NCBI GenBank assembly: GCA_023445445.1
Contig: JAEXLD010000074.1
Location: 1-13,595, forward strand
Direction: 5' to 3'
Length of the DNA: 13,595 bases
Source: Bacillota bacterium
Lineage (GTDB): Bacteria; Bacillota; Clostridia; Clostridiales; Clostridiaceae
Under the pieces are notes generated by a model. That model did not search any database, was not told the origin of the DNA, and worked only from the letters and a program-made list of their open reading frames with translations. Positions 7,744 to 13,595 of the stretch are shown here, piece after piece (position 1 is the first letter of the stretch; each line of letters opens with the position of its first letter). The translations under genes were made by a program, and so were the position numbers.

Positions 7744-8419
7744 TTTCGTACATCCCCCTTGCTGTATCTCTTGCTACGCAACCCTTTTCTATAGCAATAA
7801 CTCTTTTCTTCATGTTATCTACTATTTCCTTTGCGTGAGTAGCCATTAAAATTGTAGTACCAGCTCTATTTATATCCTCTAAAAGTTCCATTATTTCTTT
7901 TGAAGTTTCTGGATCTAAATTACCTGTAGGCTCATCACAAATTAAAACTGATGGATTATTAACTATAGCTCTTGCTAATGCAACTCTTTGTTGCTCTCCA
8001 CCAGATAATTCAGTTGGAAACATTTTATATTTGTGAGAAAGTCCTACTAAAGAAAGTACCATAGGTACTCTTTTCCTAATATCCTTTTGAGAAGCTTCAA
8101 CTACTCTCATAGCAAAAGCAACATTTTCATATACATTTAATGTTGGAATTAATCTAAAATCTTGATAAACCATCCCTATCTTTCTTCTGTAATAAGGTGT
8201 TTGCCTTCTAGAAATATCTGAAAGCTTTTTACCAGCTACAGTTATTTCCCCAACAGTAGGGTCTACTTCCTTTATTAGCATTTTTATGAAAGTTGATTTA
8301 CCTGCTCCTGAAGGCCCAACTAAAAACACGAATTCTCCTGATTCTATTTTTATATTTACATCTGATAAAGCCTTAACATTATTATCATATAGTTTAGACA
8401 CATTCTTAAATTCTATCAT
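7733..8419 (-). CDS. ftsE: cell division ATP-binding protein FtsE
   Basis: ABC-type ATPase that forms the FtsEX complex at the cytoplasmic face of the membrane. With the start chosen here it has 228 residues. Walker A is GPSGAGKST (35-43), the Q-loop glutamine is in VYQDFRL (84-90), the signature is LSGGEQQ (138-144), Walker B is VLICDEP (158-164) and the H-loop is H195. The reading frame extends seven codons to an ATG at 8440. I prefer 8419 because GAGGTG lies nine bases before it, the upstream ATG has no good ribosome binding site, and FtsE proteins usually begin MIEF. It has an extended -10 promoter upstream and overlaps ftsX. Confidence 0.96.
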   Translation of the reverse strand: MIEFKNVSKLYDNNVKALSDVNIKIESGEFVFLVGPSGAGKSTFIKMLIKEVDPTVGEITVAGKKLSDISRRQTPYYRRKIGMVYQDFRLIPTLNVYENVAFAMRVVEASQKDIRKRVPMVLSLVGLSHKYKMFPTELSGGEQQRVALARAIVNNPSVLICDEPTGNLDPETSKEIMELLEDINRAGTTILMATHAKEIVDNMKKRVIAIEKGCVARDTARGMYENEA

Positions 8420-8466
8420 TCTCTCTAACACCTCACACATAAGCGTATTTTAAAACCTATAGCGTT

Positions 8467-8495
8467 ATTATAGCATAACCAAGCTTAAGTAAAAA
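8467..8495 (-). promoter_or_regulatory. ftsE promoter
   Basis: The minus strand reads TGCTATAAT (8475-8467), a perfect extended -10, with a T-rich weak -35 (TTTTTA, 8495-8490) 17 bases upstream. It lies 47 bases before the chosen ftsE start and past the stop of the upstream YitT gene. It probably drives ftsE-ftsX and perhaps ctpB and the PDZ gene by read-through. Confidence 0.6.
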
Positions 8496-8564
8496 CTTTT
8501 TTTATGCTTTTATACTTAATAAAAACTATATTTTTACCTATTTCTATAAAATTTTCATTAAATT

Positions 8565-9401
8565 TTAATAATCTTTAAAGCCTTCTCCTAATGCTTCTGT
8601 AGATTCACTTACAGTTAAAAATGCTTCTGGATTATTTGTCTTTATGAATTGTTTTAATGTTATAAATTGCTTGGAGCTTAAAACTGTATATACTACAGTC
8701 ATGTTCTCTTTTGAGTATCCACCTTTACCTGTTAATATTGTACAACCTCTATTTATCTCATTATTTATAAAGTCTACAACTAACTTTTCTTTATTAGTAA
8801 TTATAAATACTTGTTTTACAGGATTTATACCTGCAATAAATTTATCTACTAAACTTCCTATTAATATAGCACTTAAAAGGCCGAAAAGTCCCTTCTCAAC
8901 ACCAAAGGAATAAATAGCTAATAATGTTACAGTACAATCTGCTAATAATAATCCTTGGCCTATTGGTAAGTGAAAATATTTATTAATAATCTTTGCAACT
9001 ATACTAGTCCCACCTGTTGATGCATCTTGGTAAAAAGTTATTGCTGTACCAAATGCTAATACAGCTGATCCAAATACACATGCTAATACTAAGTTATCAG
9101 TAATAGCCCTAGGATTTAAAAAGTTTTCGAAAACCCACATTATTACTGATAACATTATTGTAGCATAAATGCTCTTTGCTCCAAAGGAACTTCCTATTAC
9201 AAAGAAAGCAAGAGCAAATAATATAATATTAAATACAAAAATTAGTATACTTGGATTAATATTAATTAATTGATTAATTGCTAAAGCTAACCCTGAAACC
9301 CCACCTGCAGCTATATCTAGTGGAAAGAAAAAGTATTCTAATCCAAATGCAACTATTGCTACTCCTATAGTAGCTAAAAAATATTCTTTTAATTTCTTCA
9401 T
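8565..9401 (-). CDS. YitT family (UPF0750, DUF2179) membrane protein, copy 1
   Basis: A 278-residue membrane protein with an N-terminal YitT domain: several hydrophobic segments within 7-190 and the motif FFPLDIAAGGVSGLA near 25-39. A C-terminal soluble DUF2179 domain follows at about 205-272, with RGCTILTGKGGYS at 218-230. The family is widespread in Firmicutes and lacks a firmly proven function, so none is assigned. It is homologous along its whole length to the gene immediately upstream, 42 bases away and probably co-transcribed. The ATG is preceded by GAAGGAG at a rather long 12-base spacing. The related Bacillus yvjA is located near ftsEX, which makes this placement look ancestral. Confidence 0.9.
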   Translation of the reverse strand: MKKLKEYFLATIGVAIVAFGLEYFFFPLDIAAGGVSGLALAINQLININPSILIFVFNIILFALAFFVIGSSFGAKSIYATIMLSVIMWVFENFLNPRAITDNLVLACVFGSAVLAFGTAITFYQDASTGGTSIVAKIINKYFHLPIGQGLLLADCTVTLLAIYSFGVEKGLFGLLSAILIGSLVDKFIAGINPVKQVFIITNKEKLVVDFINNEINRGCTILTGKGGYSKENMTVVYTVLSSKQFITLKQFIKTNNPEAFLTVSESTEALGEGFKDY

Positions 9402-9443
9402 CTCTGTTCTATTCTCCTTCTAATAAATATTACAATTAAAAGG

Positions 9444-10289
9444 TTATTGTAAATTTTTAAATCCTTCTCCCATAACTTCATGTACTTCTCCAACAGTTAT
9501 AAAGGCCTTTGGATCAACCTTGCTTATATATTGCTTAAGTTTTATAAATTCATTTCTTCCTAAAACTGCATATAATATATAAGTATCTTTTCCTGAGAAT
9601 CCACCAACCCCTTTTAAAAATGTACATCCTCTCTCTAATTCTTCCATTATATACTTACCGATATCATCACTTTTTGTGCTTATTACTGTTACTTCCTTAC
9701 AAACCTGGAATCCTTCTATAACTTTATCAATGGCAATTCCATTAATAATAACTGAAAGTAAACCATATAAACCTATATTTATACCAAAAGTAACTGCCCC
9801 TAATAAGGTTACTATAAAATCAACTGCTAATAAAGACTTTCCTATATCAATATGAAAAAATTTATTCATTATTTTTGCTATAGTATCTGTTCCCCCAGTT
9901 GATGAATTTGCATTAAATACTATAGCCATTCCTATTGCTGTAATAAATGTACCGAATATTGAAGCCAGCATTAAATCATTTGTTAATGCTTTTGGGGAAA
10001 GAAAGGTTTCAATAAATGTCATTATTCCAGCCAAACTAAAGCTTGACACTATTGTTTTAACTCCAAAACTTTTCCCTAAGAAAATGAACCCAATTACAAA
10101 CAAGAATAAATCCATTATAAATACTAATGGTCCTGTTGAAATAGCTGGGATATAGTGATTAATTACTATAGCTAAACCAGTAAGTCCCCCAGCTGCTATA
10201 TTATTAGGTATGAAAAAGTATTCTAACGACACTGCAACTAAAGATACCCCTATAAATATTAATATATATTCTTTTATACTTTCTCTCAT
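9444..10289 (-). CDS. YitT family (UPF0750, DUF2179) membrane protein, copy 2
   Basis: A 281-residue paralogue of the following gene. It shares SLEYFFIPNNIAAGG at the N-terminus, a STGGT motif in the middle of the membrane domain and RGCTFLKGVGGFS in the C-terminal DUF2179 domain. The frame is open to an ATG at 10331, but that ATG overlaps a TATAAT element and has no ribosome binding site. The ATG at 10289 has AAAGGAG seven bases upstream and its protein aligns with the start of copy 1, so I use it. Function is unknown in the family; a transporter or signalling role is only a guess. Confidence 0.9.
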   Translation of the reverse strand: MRESIKEYILIFIGVSLVAVSLEYFFIPNNIAAGGLTGLAIVINHYIPAISTGPLVFIMDLFLFVIGFIFLGKSFGVKTIVSSFSLAGIMTFIETFLSPKALTNDLMLASIFGTFITAIGMAIVFNANSSTGGTDTIAKIMNKFFHIDIGKSLLAVDFIVTLLGAVTFGINIGLYGLLSVIINGIAIDKVIEGFQVCKEVTVISTKSDDIGKYIMEELERGCTFLKGVGGFSGKDTYILYAVLGRNEFIKLKQYISKVDPKAFITVGEVHEVMGEGFKNLQ

Positions 10290-10329
10290 ATAAATCTCCT
10301 TTACCAGATAATTTTTATTATTTTCCCAC

Positions 10330-10335
10330 ATTATA
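10330..10335 (-). promoter_or_regulatory. possible promoter of the YitT gene pair (-10 only)
   Basis: TATAAT (10335-10330) on the minus strand lies 40 bases before the chosen start. No good -35 is present at normal spacing. A second TATAAT (10401-10396) further upstream is an equal candidate. A promoter is expected here because a strong terminator lies just upstream (10427-10460). Confidence 0.35.
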
Positions 10336-10426
10336 TATCTTTCTATCCAAATTATGCTTTGAATTATTCCATAATTTTAATAGTTCTATGTAAATATTAT
10401 ATTATGTTTTACAATAAAAGTAATTG

Positions 10427-10460
10427 AAAAAATAAAAAGCTGTAGATATTTCTACAGCTT
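10427..10460 (-). terminator. intrinsic terminator of the transketolase operon
   Basis: A perfect 10-bp stem (arms 10437-10446 and 10451-10460) with a 4-base loop is followed on the minus strand by an interrupted T tract of about ten bases. It lies 55 bases after the stop codon of the C-terminal transketolase subunit. Confidence 0.9.
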
Positions 10461-10515
10461 AGTGGTAAATATAGCTATTTTTTAGTAATTTATTTAAATT
10501 ATTATAGTAAACTTA

Positions 10516-11460
10516 TTATTTTTTCAATGTAATTGCTCTTTTTGCCTTTTCCACAACATTATTAGCTGTTAATCCATATGCTTTTAATAGTTGATCTGGT
10601 AATCCACTTTCTCCAAAAGTATCTTGAACTCCAACCTTTAATACTGGCACTGGAATTTCTTCTGATAAAACTTCTGAAACTGCTGAACCTAATCCTCCAA
10701 TTACATTGTGCTCTTCAACTGTTACAATAGCTCCAGTTTCCATAGCAGCTTTAATTAAAATTTCTTTATCTATTGGCTTTAATGTATGTATATTAATAAC
10801 TCTTGCATTAATTCCATCTTTTTTCAGCTCTTCCTTAGCTTCTAAAGCAACATCAACCATAATTCCAGTTGCAATTATAGTTACATCACTTCCCTCTGCT
10901 AAAGTAACACCTTTACCAATCTCAAATTTATATGTATTTTCATCATTTATTATATTTACTGCTGCTCTTCCTAATCTAACATAGCAAGGCCCTTCATATT
11001 CTGCAATAGCTTTAATTGCAGCTGCAGTTTCTACTGAATCTGCTGGGCATATTACTGTCATATTAGGAATACTTCTCATTAAAGATAAATCTTCTATTGC
11101 TTGGTGAGAAGCTCCATCTTCTCCAACAGTTAATCCAGCATGAGTTGCACATATTTTTACATTTAGTTTTGGATAACAAATTGAGTTTCTAATTTGCTCA
11201 AAAGCTCTTCCTGCTGCAAACATAGCAAAGGTACTTACATATGGAACTTTACCACAAGTAGACAAACCTGCAGCAACTCCCATCATATTAGCTTCTGCTA
11301 TACCCATATTAAAAAATCTTTCTTCACAAACAGCTTTAAAATCTGCAGTTTTTGTAGATTTAGAAAGATCAGCATCTAAAACTACAATATTTTCATTTAA
11401 GTTAGCTAATTCAGCTAATGCTTTTCCATAGGCTTCTCTTGTTGCTATCTTATTACTCAT
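10516..11460 (-). CDS. transketolase, C-terminal subunit
   Basis: A 314-residue second half of a split transketolase, carrying the pyrimidine-binding and C-terminal domains. E56 in NMGIAEANMMG corresponds to the glutamate that activates thiamine diphosphate. AMFAAGRAFEQIR (79-91) and THAGLTVGEDGASHQ (106-120) are typical of the domain, and PADSVETAAA follows. With the N-terminal subunit it should transfer two-carbon ketol units between sugar phosphates in the cytoplasmic pentose phosphate pathway. Its ATG overlaps the stop of the N-terminal subunit by one base (TAATG), so translation is coupled. 1-Deoxyxylulose-5-phosphate synthase is a relative but is a single longer chain. The two-gene arrangement is common in Firmicutes and archaea. 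Confidence 0.95.
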   Translation of the reverse strand: MSNKIATREAYGKALAELANLNENIVVLDADLSKSTKTADFKAVCEERFFNMGIAEANMMGVAAGLSTCGKVPYVSTFAMFAAGRAFEQIRNSICYPKLNVKICATHAGLTVGEDGASHQAIEDLSLMRSIPNMTVICPADSVETAAAIKAIAEYEGPCYVRLGRAAVNIINDENTYKFEIGKGVTLAEGSDVTIIATGIMVDVALEAKEELKKDGINARVINIHTLKPIDKEILIKAAMETGAIVTVEEHNVIGGLGSAVSEVLSEEIPVPVLKVGVQDTFGESGLPDQLLKAYGLTANNVVEKAKRAITLKK

Positions 11461-12284
11461 TAGTTGTTACCTCCAATTTCTGACAAGGCTTTTTCACATT
11501 GTTCTTTACTTGGTGCTGTTCCATGCCATCCTGCTTGATTTTCCATGAAGGAAACTCCCTTACCTTTTATAGTCTTACAAACTATTACTGTTGGTTTTCC
11601 TTTATAATTTCTTGCTTTTTCTATTGCTTCTTGAATTTCTTCTATATCATGACCATCTATAACTAAAACATTCCATCCGAAAGCTTCAAATTTTTTATCA
11701 ATTGGTGATGGATTCATTACCTTTGTTATATCTCCGTCTATTTGTAATCCATTAAAATCAACAAAGGCAGTTAAATTATCTAATTCATAATGAGCTGCTG
11801 ACATTGCAGCTTCCCAAACTTGACCTTCTTCTAATTCGCCATCCCCTAAAAGAGTATATACTCTGTAATCCTTCTTATCAATCTTACCAGCTAAAGCCAT
11901 TCCAACAGATACTGAAATACCTTGCCCTAGGGAACCTGTTGACATATCAACTCCTGGTAAGCACTTCATACTTGGATGACCTTGTAATCTAGAATTAATT
12001 TTTCTTAAAGTATTTAATTCCTCAACTGGAAAATATCCTTTTCTGGCTAATACACTATATAATACAGGAGCAGCATGACCTTTTGATAGTACAAATCTAT
12101 CTCTATTTTCATCCTTAGGATTTTTCGGATCTATGTTCATTTCCCCAAAATATAATGTAGTTAGTATATCTGCTGCTGATAGAGAACCACCTGGGTGTCC
12201 TGAACGAGATTCAGTTAACATAGAAATTATATCCTTACGAACTATTTTTGCTAATGATTTTAATTCCTCAACGTTTTTAATCAT
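11460..12284 (-). CDS. transketolase, N-terminal subunit
   Basis: A 274-residue first half of a split transketolase that binds the diphosphate end of thiamine diphosphate. The cofactor motif begins GDGELEEGQ (147-155) and ends at N178 (FVDFN). SGHPGG (28-33) and SKGHAAP (67-73) hold conserved active-site histidines, and GSLGQGIS (117-124) is also typical. The ATG has AGGAGG about seven bases upstream. The two subunit genes form an isolated operon with its own promoter, which carries repeated 11-base motifs, and its own terminator. The frame stays intact to the overlapping stop, so this is a natural two-chain enzyme and not a broken full-length gene. Confidence 0.95.
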   Translation of the reverse strand: MIKNVEELKSLAKIVRKDIISMLTESRSGHPGGSLSAADILTTLYFGEMNIDPKNPKDENRDRFVLSKGHAAPVLYSVLARKGYFPVEELNTLRKINSRLQGHPSMKCLPGVDMSTGSLGQGISVSVGMALAGKIDKKDYRVYTLLGDGELEEGQVWEAAMSAAHYELDNLTAFVDFNGLQIDGDITKVMNPSPIDKKFEAFGWNVLVIDGHDIEEIQEAIEKARNYKGKPTVIVCKTIKGKGVSFMENQAGWHGTAPSKEQCEKALSEIGGNN

Positions 12285-12343
12285 CTTTTTCCTCCTAAGA
12301 TTTTATTTGCCTGTAAATATATTGTGCTATATTTGACAAAAAT

Positions 12344-12372
12344 ATTTTAGCATACAAATATTATTTTGTATA
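12344..12372 (-). promoter_or_regulatory. transketolase operon promoter
   Basis: On the minus strand TATACA (12372-12367), a 17-base spacer and TAAAAT (12349-12344) preceded by TGC give a plausible sigma-A promoter with an extended -10. It is 60 bases before the start codon. The -35 overlaps one copy of the 11-base repeat described at 12370-12426. Confidence 0.5.
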
Positions 12373-12426
12373 TACTATTTCTTTCTATTTTTAAGAAAAT
12401 AGTATATGTTATTACAAATAGTATAT
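12370..12426. repeat. three copies of an 11-base motif upstream of transketolase
   Basis: ATATACTATTT appears exactly at 12370-12380. Its reverse complement AAATAGTATAT appears exactly at 12397-12407 and again at 12416-12426. The first and second copies form an inverted repeat (with a partly pairing extension inside), and the second and third are direct repeats 19 bases apart. The cluster covers and lies just upstream of the predicted -35, the usual place for an activator or repressor site. The motif is not one I can assign to a known regulator. Confidence 0.6.
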
Positions 12427-12460
12427 CACTTTAGTTTTTTATTAACTTTTCTAATAGCAA

Positions 12461-12487
12461 AATAAAAAGAAACCCCTAAGGGTTTCT
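12461..12487 (-). terminator. intrinsic terminator of the mazEF pair
   Basis: A perfect 8-bp stem (arms 12468-12475 and 12480-12487, GC-rich top AAACCC/GGGTTT) with a 4-base loop is followed by TTTTATT on the minus strand. It lies 50 bases past the mazF stop. Confidence 0.88.
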
Positions 12488-12536
12488 AAGTATTTAATAT
12501 ATTCACTTATTTAAATAAAACCTTTTTGAATAATAT

Positions 12537-12890
12537 TTATGCTAAATTCAAACTAATTAATAGGGCTTTATTCACCTTTCTCATATCAGAATCAGTCATA
12601 TGACCTATCTTTTCTTTCAACCTTTTCTTATCTAAAGTTCTTAACTGTTCTAACAAAACAACAGAATCTCTATTTAATCCATATTCCTCTGAAGAAATTT
12701 CAACATGAGTGGGTAACTTAGCTTTATTAATCTGTGACGTTATAGCTGCAACAATAACAGTTGGGCTATACTTATTACCTATATCATTTTGAATTATTAT
12801 TACTGGTCTGATTCCGCCTTGTTCTGATCCTATTACAGGGCTTAAATCAGCATAAAAAATATCCCCTCTTTTTACTACCATAGTCGTCAT
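12537..12890 (-). CDS. ndoA: EndoA/MazF-type endoribonuclease toxin
   Basis: A 117-residue MazF-family mRNA interferase, very close in motif content to Bacillus EndoA (which cleaves at UACAU). VKRGDIFYADLSPVIGSEQGG at the N-terminus is split here by type only; the catalytic arginine and threonine are R28 (GGIRPV) and T51 (AAITSQ), equal to R25 and T48 if counted from the inner methionine. KLPTHVEI and VLLEQLRT are also conserved. The frame extends upstream to a TTG at 12911 that would overlap the antitoxin gene, but family length favours ATG 12890 or ATG 12881. I choose 12890, eight bases after the antitoxin stop, with a weak GTGAG in front. It sits in an operon with the antitoxin. Confidence 0.93.
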   Translation of the reverse strand: MTTMVVKRGDIFYADLSPVIGSEQGGIRPVIIIQNDIGNKYSPTVIVAAITSQINKAKLPTHVEISSEEYGLNRDSVVLLEQLRTLDKKRLKEKIGHMTDSDMRKVNKALLISLNLA

Positions 12891-12898
12891 TAGAAATC

Positions 12899-13141
12899 TC
12901 ACACTCCGCAAAGCCAGTTCTCATATTCATCAATAATCTCATTTTCGCATTCGAAAGAAAGCTCTGAAAGTTCTAAATTAATCATTGCCATTTCTTGATA
13001 TCCTTCTTTCATAATTTCAAAAATATCCATATTTAATTGATCTTTATTATATTCTATTAGGGAATACCCAATAAATTGACTATTTTTTTTAATTTTAACT
13101 ACATTTTTCAAAAATTTTGGATTGTTAATCTTTTTAGACAT
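12899..13141 (-). CDS. EndoAI/MazE-like antitoxin with atypical short N-terminus
   Basis: An 80-residue protein directly upstream of the ndoA toxin. The C-terminal half (IMKEGYQEMAMINLELSEL, then ECENE) resembles the toxin-binding tail of Bacillus EndoAI, which has a GYMEMAKINL-type segment. The N-terminal half (MSKKINNPKFLKNVVKIKKN) is lysine-rich and does not show the beta-strand plus two helices of the ribbon-helix-helix DNA-binding domain usual in this antitoxin. It is also shorter than the roughly 93 residues of EndoAI. The ATG at 13141 has GGAGG six bases upstream; the longer frame to 13210 overlaps the promoter and is rejected. The antitoxin role rests on context plus the C-terminal similarity. 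Confidence 0.75.
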   Translation of the reverse strand: MSKKINNPKFLKNVVKIKKNSQFIGYSLIEYNKDQLNMDIFEIMKEGYQEMAMINLELSELSFECENEIIDEYENWLCGV

Positions 13142-13180
13142 AATTTGCCTCCAGGTAGTAAAGGATCTATGTATAAATAA

Positions 13181-13210
13181 ATTATATTGCAAATTATGTC
13201 CTTTTGTCAA
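13181..13210 (-). promoter_or_regulatory. mazEF promoter
   Basis: On the minus strand TTGACA (13210-13205), an 18-base spacer and TATAAT (13186-13181) match both sigma-A consensus hexamers exactly. This is the best-matching promoter in the window, 39 bases before the antitoxin start. It shows that the pair can be transcribed apart from the upstream lipoprotein gene. Confidence 0.8.
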
Positions 13211-13371
13211 AAAATATGTTCATTTTTTTTGAATTTTTTTTATATCTTTATAAATAAGATTTAATTTTTTTAGTTTCTGAAACTAATTTCACCATATGTA
13301 CTCTTTTTTTATCCAATTTTTCAACTTGTAATTAATATAAATTATAAATATTGAACTGGTATTCATTTATT

Positions 13372-13595
13372 TTATTTTAATAATTCTTCATCTAATTCCT
13401 TTAACTTCTCAAAATTTCTATATACTATTCTTACTCTATCTTTATTATTTTTATCATATATTATAGCCCCTATAGGAACTTTTTTCTGCTTATCTATAAA
13501 GACCTTAACTTTATCTAGATTATCATTTTTTAAAAATAATTCACTTGTAAAAACAATATATTCAGTATCTCCCCATTCTTCTTGACCTTCTTGTA
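13372..13595 (-). CDS. C-terminal end of a probable LolA/GerS-like lipoprotein (partial)
   Basis: An open frame enters from the right edge and ends with TAA at 13374-13372, giving the last 73 residues. The visible part alternates short strands (EYIVFTSELFL, KVKVFIDKQKKVP, GAIIYDKNNKDRVRIVYRNF) in the pattern of outer-membrane-lipoprotein-carrier (LolA-like) folds. In clostridia that fold includes the germination lipoprotein GerS and relatives. The segment where a lysine-rich turn and P-I-G-A-I-I-Y-D follow a VFID strand is typical of this fold. The signal peptide and lipobox would lie outside the window. Family assignment is tentative because only the tail is seen; the upstream position next to mazEF also fits clostridial gene orders involving alr. 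Confidence 0.5.
   Translation of the reverse strand, partial: QEGQEEWGDTEYIVFTSELFLKNDNLDKVKVFIDKQKKVPIGAIIYDKNNKDRVRIVYRNFEKLKELDEELLK

Noticed and set aside
8420..8440. Upstream ATG for ftsE giving seven extra residues
   Set aside because: No good ribosome binding site precedes it, and GAGGTG plus the usual FtsE N-terminus favour the ATG at 8419.
8547..8567. 8-bp inverted repeat at the stop of the first YitT gene as a terminator
   Set aside because: All A-T pairs, with no convincing U-tract; it may be chance in AT-rich DNA.
10290..10331. Upstream ATG for the second YitT gene
   Set aside because: It overlaps a TATAAT element and lacks a ribosome binding site; AAAGGAG precedes the ATG at 10289.
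4311..12336. Plus-strand open frames of 60-95 codons (for example 6876-7082, 6992-7279, 8644-8913, 10706-10984, 11194-11379, 11804-11992, 12133-12336)
   Set aside because: All lie opposite well-supported minus-strand genes, have no recognisable family features and are explained as antisense shadows.
12333..12338. Plus-strand TTGACA upstream of transketolase
   Set aside because: No matching -10 at 16-18 bases, and no plus-strand gene to serve.
12891..12911. TTG start for the MazF toxin overlapping the antitoxin gene
   Set aside because: The extra residues are not typical of the family, and ATG starts are available at 12890 and 12881.
13142..13210. Longer antitoxin frame reaching 13210
   Set aside because: It would run through the -10 and -35 of the best promoter in the window, while GGAGG precedes the ATG at 13141.
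13270..13286. Inverted repeat TTAGTTTC/GAAACTAA as terminator of the lipoprotein gene
   Set aside because: Short stem with almost no loop, followed by A-rich rather than U-rich sequence on the minus strand.
13248..13295. A 15-codon minus-strand frame upstream of mazEF
   Set aside because: Too short, with only a weak purine-rich ribosome binding site; it ends before the mazEF promoter and has no recognisable features.
1..13595. tRNA, rRNA, CRISPR array, T-box or purine-type riboswitch
   Set aside because: I found no regular spaced repeats, no T-box GGTGG-type core and no recognisable cloverleaf or riboswitch core in any spacer.

Overview
The window looks like chromosomal DNA of a low-GC, Gram-positive, spore-forming anaerobe, most likely Clostridium sensu stricto. 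The reasons are the very AT-rich intergenic DNA, strong AGGAGG-type ribosome binding sites, TGnTATAAT extended -10 promoters, a split two-subunit transketolase, an EndoA/MazF-type ndoA gene and the ftsE-ftsX-ctp-(PDZ membrane protein)-uvrB order. Every gene I support lies on the minus strand, so transcription runs right to left. The genus call is inference from gene content.

Layout in the direction of transcription, from high to low coordinates. At 13595-13372 is the C-terminal end of a probable LolA/GerS-like lipoprotein. At 13141-12537 is a mazE-like antitoxin / mazF (endoA, ndoA) toxin pair with a near-consensus promoter and its own terminator. At 12284-10516 is a bicistronic transketolase (N-terminal then C-terminal subunit, overlapping by one base). 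It has its own promoter, which carries three copies of an 11-base motif, and its own terminator. At 10289-8565 are two tandem paralogous YitT/DUF2179 membrane proteins. At 8419-6853 are ftsE and ftsX, overlapping by 11 bases. At 6744-4214 are a CtpB-type S41 peptidase and a multi-pass membrane protein with a C-terminal PDZ domain that resembles Bacillus MinJ, ending in a terminator. At 4065-3271 is an esterase D/tributyrin-esterase type hydrolase with its own promoter and terminator. At 3082-170 are uvrB and a PflX-type radical SAM protein, probably co-transcribed. Bases 1-169 hold no gene, only inverted and degenerate direct repeats.

Functional themes are cell-envelope and division control (FtsEX, CtpB, MinJ-like), nucleotide excision repair (UvrB), non-oxidative pentose phosphate metabolism (transketolase) and post-transcriptional stress control (MazEF). 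The stretch ftsE-ftsX-ctpB-minJ with a YitT-family gene beside it resembles the ftsE/ftsX/ctpB/minJ/yvjA neighbourhood of Bacillus subtilis, which is the main support for the MinJ-like call.

I do not see a clear new multi-gene system, phage, IS element, CRISPR array, rRNA or tRNA. The items most worth following up are regulatory or small-protein oddities: the repeat-bearing transketolase promoter, the attenuator-like hairpin before uvrB, an antitoxin that appears to have lost its usual ribbon-helix-helix N-terminus, the MinJ-like protein in a clostridial setting, and the repeat structures at the left edge. No gene-free stretch exceeds about 250 bases.
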